Assembly: GCA_015654605.1 (NCBI GenBank)
Contig: JAATGO010000078.1
Location: 1 to 6,549, forward strand
Reading direction: 5' to 3'
DNA from: Betaproteobacteria bacterium
Lineage (GTDB): Bacteria > Pseudomonadota > Gammaproteobacteria > Burkholderiales > Burkholderiaceae
DNA length: 6,549 bases
Part shown: positions 1 through 5,877 of the stretch, one piece after another
Layout: each line of letters begins with the position of its first letter
How positions within the stretch are numbered: position 1 is the stretch's first letter
Position numbers and translations under genes: made by a program
The notes under the pieces: model-generated
Databases searched by the model: none
What the model was told of the DNA's origin: nothing
The model's input: only the letters and a program-made list of their open reading frames with translations

Positions 1-60
1 GGATAGAGTACTTGGCTACGAACCAAGGGGTCGTGGGTTCGATTCCTGCCAGCCGCACCA
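1..60 (+). tRNA. tRNA-Arg(ACG), 3' part (5' end outside window)
   Basis: These 60 nt are identical to the last 60 nt of the complete tRNA at 308-384. They include the anticodon arm (stem CTTGG/CCAAG around loop CTACGAA, anticodon ACG), the T arm with GGTTCGATTCC, the 3' acceptor strand CAGCCGC and an encoded ACCA end. The first 17 nt of the gene (acceptor 5' strand and start of the D arm) lie left of the window. The ACG anticodon is read as arginine; A34 is normally converted to inosine, so it decodes CGU/CGC/CGA. A hairpin terminator follows at once. Confidence 0.93.
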
Positions 61-65
61 GATAT

Positions 66-96
66 AAAGGGTTCATCGAAAGATGAACCCTTTTTT
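66..96 (+). terminator. Rho-independent terminator of first tRNA-Arg
   Basis: A perfect 12-bp stem (AAAGGGTTCATC with GATGAACCCTTT) closes a GAAA tetraloop of the GNRA class. It is followed by a T run that the end of the stem overlaps. It begins 6 nt after the tRNA CCA end, so the transcript probably carries one tRNA only. Confidence 0.9.
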
Positions 97-291
97 CTTT
101 TGCGCGATAGATAATAGAGAAATACATAGAGAATGGGATATAGCGCGGCTATTATGGTTTGCGTTCACTTCATTTTTATGTCGCCGCACTATTTCTTTGG
201 GGACTCCTGATAAAAGGAAATATGCGTGTGCTGATTTCCGCCATCTCCTATATACGCCCTGTGTAGGGTAGCGGATTTTAACCAGCAGTGC

Positions 292-297
292 TATAAT
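292..297 (+). promoter_or_regulatory. -10 box of the second tRNA-Arg promoter
   Basis: A perfect TATAAT lies 10 bp before the mature tRNA 5' end. The bases after it (CGCACGC) form a GC-rich discriminator, a known feature of stringently controlled stable-RNA promoters. No good -35 match is visible at 16-18 bp spacing. Transcription would start near 304, which leaves a very short 5' leader for RNase P to remove. Confidence 0.6.
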
Positions 298-307
298 CGC
301 ACGCTTC

Positions 308-384
308 GCGGCTGTAGCTCAGCTGGATAGAGTACTTGGCTACGAACCAAGGGGTCGTGGGTTCGATTCCTGCCAGCCGCACCA
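308..384 (+). tRNA. tRNA-Arg(ACG), complete
   Basis: A 77-nt cloverleaf. Acceptor stem GCGGCTG (308-314) pairs with CAGCCGC, followed by discriminator A and encoded CCA. The D arm contains AGCTGGATAGAG, the anticodon stem CTTGG/CCAAG closes loop CTACGAA (anticodon ACG), and the T arm carries GGTTCGATTCC. It should charge with arginine and, after A34-to-I editing, read CGU/CGC/CGA codons. It has its own -10 box upstream and its own terminator downstream, so it is an independent unit next to the other copy that ends at 60. Confidence 0.97.
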
Positions 385-389
385 GATAT

Positions 390-419
390 AAAGGGTTCAT
401 CGAGAGATGAACCCTTTTT
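390..419 (+). terminator. Rho-independent terminator of second tRNA-Arg
   Basis: The same 12-bp stem as the terminator at 66-96, here closing a GAGA tetraloop (GNRA class), followed by a T tract. The stem is unchanged and only the loop differs at one base from the first copy. Confidence 0.9.
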
Positions 420-420
420 C

Positions 421-715
421 TTTATCTGGCTATCTTGATTATTGATCGTGTGGACTCCTGCTCCAGCACGAAGAATCATTCTATTGTTTGATTTCAAAAT
501 CCCCCATTATTTCGCCCGCTATTGCCGAGCTAGTCCATGGCAAACATGTTTACAGCAATCACAGCCCAAAATTTTCGTTTTGCGAGACAGGTATGAATTG
601 GCCTGAAGGGGAGAGTACCGTTGATTTTATAATTTGGGAGGAAATAAATATGGCAAGCTGCGTCGCTAGCAAATACTTGCTTTGTGGTAATTTTATTAGA
701 TCGCTACATCCCAGG
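421..715. other. Intergenic stretch without a convincing long gene
   Basis: Between the tRNA terminator and the ftr promoter I find no long reading frame with protein-like composition. The one thing that stands out is a short ATG frame starting at 650 behind a strong ribosome binding site (listed separately). The forward frame that opens at 488 continues into that short frame, but its upstream part has no ribosome binding site and an unremarkable translation. Confidence 0.6.
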
Positions 716-748
716 TGTTATAATTTAATAAAAATCATTACTATTTAA
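650..748 (+). CDS. Possible 32-aa leader peptide ahead of ftrA
   Basis: An ATG at 650 is preceded by GGGAGGA (636-642), 7 nt away, one of the strongest Shine-Dalgarno matches in the window. The frame encodes 32 residues, begins MASCVASKYLL, contains three cysteines and ends at 748, only 14 nt before the ftrA start. I do not recognise the peptide. It overlaps the extended -10 box and the Fur-like site at 716-742, so it would share a transcript with ftrA only if another promoter lies further upstream. It may be chance; composition gives no clear coding signal. Confidence 0.25.
   Translation: MASCVASKYLLCGNFIRSLHPRCYNLIKIITI
716..724 (+). promoter_or_regulatory. Extended -10 promoter of the ftrABCD operon
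   Basis: TGTTATAAT is a perfect -10 hexamer with the TGn extension, which can work with a poor -35. The -35 position at 17-bp spacing (696-701, TTAGAT) matches consensus weakly. The start would fall near 731, giving an untranslated leader of about 30 nt before the ftrA ATG at 763. Confidence 0.6.
724..742 (+). promoter_or_regulatory. Candidate Fur box
   Basis: Aligned to the 19-bp Fur consensus GATAATGATAATCATTATC, this sequence matches at 13 of 19 positions. The right half is best (AATCATTA perfect). It starts at the last base of the -10 box and covers the predicted transcription start, where a bound repressor would block initiation. Fur repression of ftr/P19 operons under iron sufficiency is established in relatives. 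The local AT-richness lowers the weight of the match. Confidence 0.45.
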
Positions 749-762
749 CCCGAGGAAGTAAT

Positions 763-1323
763 ATGCGCATTTCTAAAATAATATCTACTTTTCGTGCAGC
801 AACAGCGGCACTATTGATCACGGCAGTAATGCCTGCTGTACAGGCTGCAGAGTTTCCTATTGGGCATCCCCAAAATCTTAATGGGATGGAAGTTGCTGCA
901 GTCTATTTGCAACCGGTAACGATGGAGCCAGCCGGTATGATGCGCAAGGCAGAAGATTCGGATATTCACTTGGAAGCAGATATTCATGCCATTGCTAATA
1001 ACCCCAATGGTTTTGCTGAAGGCGACTGGATGCCTTATCTTGTTATCGGTTTTGAAATCACCAAGGCTGGATCTTCCAAGGTAATCAAGGGTGACATGAT
1101 GCCTATGGTCGCGAGCGATGGCCCTCATTATGGTGACAACGTTAAGCTGGATGGCCCTGGAAAATATACGTTGAAGATGCAGATTTCTCCACCAAGTGCG
1201 AATACGCATGTCCATTTTGGTCGTCACGTTGACAAGGAAACCGGTGTCGGTCCTTGGTTCAAGCCCTTTGAAGTGAGCTATGATTTTGTTTTTGCTGGGA
1301 TCGGCAAAAAAGGTGGATATTAA
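763..1323 (+). CDS. ftrA: Periplasmic iron-binding protein, P19/Tp34 family (FtrA)
   Basis: A 186-aa protein with a signal peptide: positive start (MRISK), hydrophobic core to about residue 23, likely AxA-type cleavage after A28. The mature part matches the P19/FetP/Tp34 family, Ig-like dimeric periplasmic proteins that bind Fe(II) and Cu(II). Candidate metal ligands are H69 and E71 (HLE), M115, H122 and a histidine in the H149/H151/H155 group, most likely H155 in RHVDKETGV. The spacing of the first four (2, 44 and 7 residues) agrees with the site described for Campylobacter P19. Methionines are plentiful around 112-115. The ATG has GAGGA 6 nt upstream. It is first in the operon, under the Fur-like site, and presumably captures iron and passes it to FtrB/FtrC. 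Family assignment is secure; the symbol follows the Bordetella system. Confidence 0.93.
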   Translation: MRISKIISTFRAATAALLITAVMPAVQAAEFPIGHPQNLNGMEVAAVYLQPVTMEPAGMMRKAEDSDIHLEADIHAIANNPNGFAEGDWMPYLVIGFEITKAGSSKVIKGDMMPMVASDGPHYGDNVKLDGPGKYTLKMQISPPSANTHVHFGRHVDKETGVGPWFKPFEVSYDFVFAGIGKKGGY

Positions 1324-1337
1324 ACAGGCATAGCGGC

Positions 1338-1365
1338 TGGTGCATCATGTTGACATGATGCACCA
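1338..1365 (+). promoter_or_regulatory. Perfect intercistronic hairpin between ftrA and ftrB
   Basis: TGGTGCATCATG and CATGATGCACCA form a perfect 12-bp stem with a TTGA loop, starting 15 nt after the ftrA stop. No T tract follows (CGGCGTTACAG), so it is not a classical terminator. Such hairpins commonly protect upstream mRNA from 3' exonucleases or mark a processing point. Here that would make ftrA, the periplasmic binder, more abundant than the membrane components. Effect inferred. Confidence 0.75.
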
Positions 1366-1407
1366 CGGCGTTACAGATTGTAATGAAGACTCTTTCAGGA
1401 GCCTGGG

Positions 1408-1746
1408 ATGAAATTACGTACGGTGCAAGCTATTGCGGGATTGGCGTTGCTGTTGTCAACGCCGATGGTATTCAGTGCAGAATTGCTGACTTTTCAATTA
1501 GAAATGAAGGATGGCAACCTCAATCCAGCACGCATTGAAGTCCCTGCAGGGCAGCGCGTCAAGATTGAAATTCATAATGTAGGCACTTCTGCTTCCGAGT
1601 TTGAAAGCTTAGAGTTGCGCAAAGAAAAGGTGTTAGCACCAGGAGCTAAATCATTTGTGGTGATTGCTCCATTACGGCAAGGTGAATACAAATTTTTCGA
1701 TGACTTTCACTTGAATATGCCAGCAGGCGTCATTGTCGCCAAATAA
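1408..1746 (+). CDS. ftrB: Exported cupredoxin-like protein (FtrB)
   Basis: A 112-aa protein with a signal peptide (KLR start, hydrophobic 8-22, likely cleavage after A24 in FSA-E) and a mature domain of about 88 residues of the Cupredoxin_1 type, related to the N-terminal domain of EfeO. Family features visible are NPARIEVPAG (39-48), VKIEIHNVG (51-59), EFESLEL (64-70), LAPG (76-79) and the C-terminal GEYKFFDDFH (92-101). There is no cysteine, so the classical type 1 blue-copper site is absent. E64, E66, D98, D99 and H101 are candidate metal ligands. AGGAG lies 6 nt before the ATG. In the ftr/P19 model this partner helps bind or oxidise ferrous iron before permeation; that role is inferred from family and context. 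Confidence 0.88.
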   Translation: MKLRTVQAIAGLALLLSTPMVFSAELLTFQLEMKDGNLNPARIEVPAGQRVKIEIHNVGTSASEFESLELRKEKVLAPGAKSFVVIAPLRQGEYKFFDDFHLNMPAGVIVAK

Positions 1747-1838
1747 CGCAGGGATTTTAGTCCTGTGCATGTTTCCCTTGTGAGGTGCAGGGAGCACATT
1801 CAGCCCGGCTAGGAACCAGGTAAATTGGAGAGGATAGA

Positions 1839-2708
1839 ATGGGGCAAGTTATGTTTGTGGTATGGCGCGAAAGCGTCGAAGCGTTGCTGGTGGTAGGGAT
1901 TCTGTATGCGTGGTTGAAAAATGGTGATGTTTCTGCCAGACGTGGATTACCCTATTTGTGGGCAGGTGTCGTTGCGGGCATCCTGGCAGCGTTAGCATTA
2001 GGAGCTGCATTGCTGTTGTTCAGTGAGTTGCTGTCGGGCGATGCACAGACCTATTTTCAAATTGGTATGGTGTTGATTGCTGCAGTGCTGATTGTGCAAA
2101 TGGTATTGTGGATGCGTCGCCACGGACGGAGCATGAAGCAGCAAATGGAATCATCGTTGCAATCGCATTCGGAAAGTGGCAACTGGTGGGGCGTATTTTT
2201 TCTAGTCATGCTGGCGATTGCGCGAGAGGGAAGTGAAACCGCTGTATTTCTCTATGGAATCAGCTTATCCCAACAAGGGACAAGTGATGTTGGCAGCATG
2301 CTGTTGGCAGGCATTCTTGGTTTTGCTTTGGCTTTCCTGACGTTCTACATTTTGCAATTAGGCGGAAAAATTTTCTCCTGGCGTCGTTTTTTCCAGGTGA
2401 CGGAAGTGCTCTTATTATTGTTGGCAGGGGGCTTGTTACTGACAGGAGTCGAGAAATTGGCCGACTTGGTGATAGAGAACTCGGATTGGTTGTCTTCTCA
2501 GGATTGGGTGGCAACATTGACCACTCCATTATGGGATACGACTTGGTTGCTTGACGATACCTCCACATCTGGCAGTTTGGTAGGAACATTGCTTGGCTAT
2601 CGTGCTAAGCCGTTACTCTTGAGTGTTATTGTGTATGTGTTGTACTGGCTAGTGGTGTTTTTCCTGCTGCGTCGACGGAGACCCCAAGCGGTGGTGAAGA
2701 CAGCATAA
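1839..2708 (+). CDS. ftrC: FTR1-family iron permease (FtrC)
   Basis: A 289-aa inner-membrane protein with about seven hydrophobic segments (roughly 3-24, 38-62, 74-92, 116-140, 150-173, 188-206 and 258-277). Two RExxE motifs, the iron-binding signature of FTR1/EfeU permeases, are intact: RESVE at 10-14 in the first helix and REGSE at 129-133 in the fourth. The length is normal for the family, and the C-terminal tail is basic (RRRRP), fitting a cytoplasmic end. The start at 1839 is backed by GGAGAGGA immediately upstream; a second ATG four codons later would cut into helix 1 before the first motif. Sitting between ftrB and ftrD, it is the transport channel of the system, moving iron inward. 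A 92-nt gap separates it from ftrB and about 30 nt from ftrD. Confidence 0.95.
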   Translation: MGQVMFVVWRESVEALLVVGILYAWLKNGDVSARRGLPYLWAGVVAGILAALALGAALLLFSELLSGDAQTYFQIGMVLIAAVLIVQMVLWMRRHGRSMKQQMESSLQSHSESGNWWGVFFLVMLAIAREGSETAVFLYGISLSQQGTSDVGSMLLAGILGFALAFLTFYILQLGGKIFSWRRFFQVTEVLLLLLAGGLLLTGVEKLADLVIENSDWLSSQDWVATLTTPLWDTTWLLDDTSTSGSLVGTLLGYRAKPLLLSVIVYVLYWLVVFFLLRRRRPQAVVKTA

Positions 2709-2739
2709 ATACATAAGTGAGATACATAAGGTGACAGGT

Positions 2740-4137
2740 ATGCAAGTTGGTAGTCCTCCCATTCCCGTGACTCGACTAGCTATGGCCGGTGATTGGATGC
2801 GTCGTCATGGCAGTTTAATCAGAGCAATACAGTGGGGAGTCGTTAGCATTTATGCGGTGCTGATTCTGGTGCCAGTGTTTTTGCCCCTGCCTGATGAGAC
2901 TGCCCATATTTGGTCTAATCTCACATTAATTGCCCAGTTTGCATTTTGGGGCATATGGTGGCCATTCGTCCTGGTCAGTATGGTGCTGATGGGGCGAGTC
3001 TGGTGTGGCGTGCTTTGCCCAGAAGGGGCATTAACCGAGTTTGCTAGCAAACATGGGCGCGGTAAGGCAATTCCACGCTGGATGCGTTGGGGAGGCTGGC
3101 CGTTTGTTGCATTTGCTTTGACGACGATTTATGGGCAAATGGTCAGTGTTTACCAATATCCCAAAGCTGTTTTGCTGGTACTCGGTGGTTCTACGCTGGG
3201 AGCGATTGTCGTGGGCTATTTATATGGCCGAGAAAAACGTGTGTGGTGCAAATATTTATGTCCGGTGAATGGTGTTTTCAATTTGCTAGCAAAACTAGCT
3301 CCTTTCCATTACAAGGTAAATGAAGATGCCTGGCGCGCATCGTATCAAACGCATGGGATGAAAACGGTAACGGTCAATTGTGCACCACTAGTACCGATGC
3401 GTGATATGAAAGGCGCTTCTGATTGTCATATGTGTGGCCGTTGCAGTGGATATCGCGATGCAGTGACATTAAGCTGGAGACCTCCAACACAAGAGATTGT
3501 TAGTATTGGGCGCAAAAATAATAATTTGTGGGAAAGTGCTTTGGTGCTATATGGTCTGTTTGGAATTGCTATTGGCGCTTTTCACTGGACTGTCAGTCCA
3601 TGGTTCGTCGCGATTAAGCCAGCTATCGCAGAATGGTTGATTGATCGTAATATCATGTGGCCGTTTGATACGCACGCTCCATGGTGGTTACTAACAAATT
3701 ACCCGCAGCAAAATGATGTATTTACCTGGCTTGATGGAGGCTTGGTTATTACTTATATCCTGACTACTGCTCTAGTATTGGGCACGATACTAAGTCTGTT
3801 GTTCTCGGTGTCGACGCGCTTTCTTGGTGCATGGCAGAGAGGACGTTTTAATCACCTGGTACAAAGTGCAATTCCTCTTGCTGGATGTGGAGTGTTTCTG
3901 GGTTTATCGGCTACCACTATCAGTTTGTTACGTGCTGAGCATTGGCCAATAGGCTGGGCCAATGACGTACGCGCTTTTTTGTTGATTGGCGTGACATTAT
4001 GGAGCGTTTTATTGGCCTGGAAAGTGTGTGGCGAATACACGCAGTCACTGGCAGTAAAGGTTGGTGCGATGCTTCCTATTCTGGCCGCTTTAGCGTTAGT
4101 GAATTACGCATGGTTGCTGATGTTTTGGATATGGTAG
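2740..4137 (+). CDS. ftrD: Membrane polyferredoxin, 4Fe-4S protein (FtrD)
   Basis: A 465-aa NapH/NosR/CcoG-like membrane protein with about nine hydrophobic segments. Numbering from the 2740 ATG, CGVLCPEG (C89, C93) and CKYLCPVNG (C170, C174) are the paired CxxxCP motifs following transmembrane helices. A soluble loop then carries C214 and CHMCGRC (C229, C232, C235), four cysteines that could hold a 4Fe-4S cluster. Further helices run to the C-terminus. It is the expected electron carrier of the ftr/P19 system, probably taking electrons from the oxidation or reduction step around FtrB/FtrC; the direction is not settled by sequence. I chose ATG 2740 because AAGGTGA (2728-2734) is well spaced from it; GTG 2731 would add three residues but lacks as good a site. 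No clear terminator follows. Confidence 0.92.
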   Translation: MQVGSPPIPVTRLAMAGDWMRRHGSLIRAIQWGVVSIYAVLILVPVFLPLPDETAHIWSNLTLIAQFAFWGIWWPFVLVSMVLMGRVWCGVLCPEGALTEFASKHGRGKAIPRWMRWGGWPFVAFALTTIYGQMVSVYQYPKAVLLVLGGSTLGAIVVGYLYGREKRVWCKYLCPVNGVFNLLAKLAPFHYKVNEDAWRASYQTHGMKTVTVNCAPLVPMRDMKGASDCHMCGRCSGYRDAVTLSWRPPTQEIVSIGRKNNNLWESALVLYGLFGIAIGAFHWTVSPWFVAIKPAIAEWLIDRNIMWPFDTHAPWWLLTNYPQQNDVFTWLDGGLVITYILTTALVLGTILSLLFSVSTRFLGAWQRGRFNHLVQSAIPLAGCGVFLGLSATTISLLRAEHWPIGWANDVRAFLLIGVTLWSVLLAWKVCGEYTQSLAVKVGAMLPILAALALVNYAWLLMFWIW

Positions 4138-4179
4138 TTGTTTCTAGATGCACCATCTGCAATGAATTGAGCAGTATCG

Positions 4180-4185
4180 TATAAT
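4180..4185 (+). promoter_or_regulatory. -10-like box ahead of the yfeH-type gene
   Basis: A perfect TATAAT lies 42 bp after the ftrD stop and about 90 bp before the next gene. The -35 position at 17 bp (4157-4162, CTGCAA) agrees at about three of six bases, and there is no TGn extension. It could give the transporter gene its own transcript, but without a terminator after ftrD read-through is equally possible. Confidence 0.35.
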
Positions 4186-4271
4186 CGTTAATTTTTCGGG
4201 GATGCGGCCTAAATATGTTCGCTTCGTGTATTGCCCCCGGAGTTCATCGATAACATTTTTAGATTGTGCGT

Positions 4272-5252
4272 ATGGCTCGTCCCCGTTTTTTGCCCGATAA
4301 CACGATGTTGTTATTGCTTGCTGTCGTGGCAGCAGCCAGTCTGTTTCCTTGTACCGGTCGTGCGGCGGTTGCTTTTGACTGGTTATCGACAATCATGATT
4401 GGCGTGCTATTTTTTATGCACGGTGCAAAACTGTCACGCGATGCCGTTATTTCAGGCATGGCCAATTGGCGTCTGCATGTGACGGTGCTATTGTGTACAT
4501 TTTTGGCATTCCCCTTGTTAGGGCTACTGTTGAAGCCGGTAATTACCTGGTTTGTGACGCCAGATCTGTATGTAGGCATTCTTTTTTTATGTGTTTTACC
4601 ATCAACAGTACAATCTTCTATTGCCTTTACTGCCGTGGCGCGAGGGAATGTATCTGCCGCGATATGTAGTGCTTCTGCTTCCAATCTTCTAGGTGTATTC
4701 CTCACCCCCCTTTTAGCAGGATTGATTGTGTTGGGGCATGGTACAGGACACTTCTCAATGGATTCCATTTTAAAAATTGTTTACCAATTGCTGGTGCCGT
4801 TTGTGGCTGGGCAGATTATGCGTCCCTGGCTTGGTACCTGGATGGAAAAAAATAAGGCGTGGCTACGTTGGGTAGATCAGAGTTCCGTGTTACTGGTGGT
4901 GTATGTTGCTTTCAGTAGCGCTGTTAATGAAGGAATCTGGAAACAGCTTCCCTTAACTATGTTACTCAGCTTGATTGTGATTAATGGGGTATTGCTTGGA
5001 TTGATTATGGTGTTGACTATTTTTACCAGCCGCCGTCTAGGATTCAGTAAGGAAGATGAAATTGCGATTCTTTTTTGCGGCTCCAAGAAAAGTATGGCCA
5101 GTGGTGTACCCATGGCGAAGGTGTTGTTCAGTAGTAGTGCCGTGGGAATGGTATTGTTGCCGGTAATGTTATTCCATCAATTTCAACTCATGGTCTGTGC
5201 CGCACTGGCACAGCGCTATGCCAGACGTCCAACAATAGAGGGTGAAGACTAA
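4272..5252 (+). CDS. yfeH: YfeH-type putative Na+-coupled transporter (bile acid/sodium symporter superfamily)
   Basis: A 326-aa multi-pass membrane protein closely resembling E. coli YfeH along its whole length as I recall that sequence. Shared stretches include LFFMHGAKLSRDA (46-58), LPSTVQSSIAFTAVARGNVSAA (from 109), CSASASNLLGVFLTPLL (132-148), FCGSKKSMASGVPMAKVLF (268-286) and FHQFQLMVCAALAQRY at the C-terminal end. The conserved small and polar residues around 110-140 and 268-274 lie in the crossed-helix regions where this fold binds Na+ and substrate. The substrate is unknown; an organic anion is the family norm. The start is chosen at ATG 4272, which lines up with the YfeH start; GTG 4266 is possible and a TAG lies just upstream at 4260. 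No good ribosome binding site is visible. A link to iron uptake is positional only. Confidence 0.9.
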   Translation: MARPRFLPDNTMLLLLAVVAAASLFPCTGRAAVAFDWLSTIMIGVLFFMHGAKLSRDAVISGMANWRLHVTVLLCTFLAFPLLGLLLKPVITWFVTPDLYVGILFLCVLPSTVQSSIAFTAVARGNVSAAICSASASNLLGVFLTPLLAGLIVLGHGTGHFSMDSILKIVYQLLVPFVAGQIMRPWLGTWMEKNKAWLRWVDQSSVLLVVYVAFSSAVNEGIWKQLPLTMLLSLIVINGVLLGLIMVLTIFTSRRLGFSKEDEIAILFCGSKKSMASGVPMAKVLFSSSAVGMVLLPVMLFHQFQLMVCAALAQRYARRPTIEGED

Positions 5253-5399
5253 TCGTTACAAGCTTATGATGTCGATTGTCAATTGATTCTAAAGATAGCA
5301 AGAGACGCCACGCGATGTGAGTAATGGTATGAAGACCTTCTGTGAGACTATCTGGTGAATGCGTGAATAGGACTACTACGGACCGATTGCTTGCAATAC
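5253..5399. other. Intergenic stretch, no feature recognised
   Basis: Between the transporter stop and the recognisable transposase relic I see no gene, no hairpin with a T tract and no repeat. It could be further decayed IS3 sequence, since the minus-strand reading just past 5400 runs into two consecutive stops and loses resemblance. Confidence 0.5.
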
Positions 5400-5810
5400 A
5401 CTGGTGCGGCGCTTACGAGGGATCTGGAAGCCATTTTCAGCCCAAAGTTCGCCACACGTCATCGTCGATGACGATGCCATCACGCTTCAAAAAAATATTG
5501 ATCAGTCGATAGCCGCATCGGGAGTATTGGTCTGAGAGTTTTCGCATGGTATTGATCACTGGCGTGTTCTTTACCGGCAACGTAGGAATGTACTTCACTG
5601 GAGACTTGCATCAGCGCACAAGCCCACCGATGCGATGCTCCACGCTCAATAGTATAGAGCGCTGCAATCCTGCGAGCTGGTTCGCTTACCGTTTTTTGCG
5701 GCAATCTCTTTCATGATTTCAATGCCGAGATCCCGTTCGGCCAAAATTCTTCCACATTGCTTGTTCCAGGCATAGATGCTTTGCTCGTCGCTGTATCGGC
5801 TCTTCTTCAT
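5400..5810 (-). pseudogene. Decayed IS3-family transposase (orfA/orfB remnant)
   Basis: Read on the minus strand from ATG 5808-5810 (AGGAG upstream at 5816-5820), the first frame gives MKKSRYSDEQ, then SIYAWNKQCGRI, then LAERDLGIEIMKEIAAKN, and stops at 5646. These are the three landmarks of an IS3-family (IS407/IS51-like) OrfA, but with two internal segments of about 25 residues each missing from the helix-turn-helix and leucine-zipper parts. An OrfB start follows in a second frame (TVSEPARRIAALYTIERG...WACALMQVSS). After a frameshift near 5575 comes MRKLSDQYSRCGYRLINIFLKRDG, and after another near 5440 AENGFQIPRKRRTS, which ends about 5400. The DDE catalytic domain is absent, so the gene is dead. 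An AAAAAAC run (minus strand, ending at T6 5692-5697) sits where IS3 elements slip, but a -1 slip there now meets TAA at once. Confidence 0.85.
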
Positions 5811-5877
5811 GCTCGCTCCTCTGTATGGGGGTTATCTTCTCCAATTTCAGATGGTTCGAAAATACCTAGGCTGGTCA
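5400..5877 (-). mobile_element. IS3-family insertion sequence, 5' remnant
   Basis: Includes the transposase relic plus its 67-bp leader. The leader's minus-strand reading begins TGACCAGCCTAGG at 5877, a TGA-start end with a GC-containing segment as expected of IS3-family terminal repeats. A leader of this length before orfA is typical. The other end of the element, with the rest of orfB and the second terminal repeat, is missing. The exact left boundary is inferred because no partner repeat or target duplication can be matched. Confidence 0.6.

Larger units (their letters stand above)
1..419 (+). repeat. Tandem duplication of a tRNA-Arg/terminator unit, 324-bp period
   Basis: Positions 1-79 are identical to 325-403. 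The match continues through the terminator stem with a single loop difference (80 versus 404), then fades after the T tract. The 97-307 spacer, which holds the promoter for the second copy, shows no internal repeat of the tRNA. It is best explained as a duplicated tRNA gene, although a 3' tRNA end repeated 324 bp apart can also mark an integration event. Confidence 0.8.

Noticed and set aside
83..271. Forward reading frame between the two tRNA genes
   Set aside because: It starts inside the terminator stem of the first tRNA, has no ribosome binding site and its translation shows no recognisable features.
198..460. GGACTCCTG repeated at 201-209 and 452-460
   Set aside because: Nine bases only and out of phase with the 324-bp tRNA duplication; likely chance.
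291..497. Minus-strand reading frame across the second tRNA (contains AAGRNRTHDPLVRSQVLYP)
   Set aside because: It is the antisense translation of the tRNA-Arg gene and its terminator, a well-known spurious protein that appears in many automated annotations.
488..649. Forward reading frame upstream of the 650 ATG
   Set aside because: No ribosome binding site at its start and unremarkable translation; only the short part from 650 has a start signal worth noting.
811..1227. Long minus-strand frame opposite ftrA
   Set aside because: Shadow of ftrA, whose own protein has a signal peptide and conserved metal ligands.
4197..4239. Possible hairpin CGGGG/CCCCG after ftrD as a terminator
   Set aside because: Only 5 bp with a loop of over 30 nt and no T tract; not a credible terminator.
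4259..4768. Minus-strand frame of 169 codons opposite the transporter
   Set aside because: Shadow of the yfeH-type gene, which is recognisable along its full length on the plus strand.
5460..5476. Palindrome CATCGTC-GAT-GACGATG
   Set aside because: It lies inside the transposase relic where the codons read IVIDDDV; repeated Asp and Val/Ile codons explain the symmetry.
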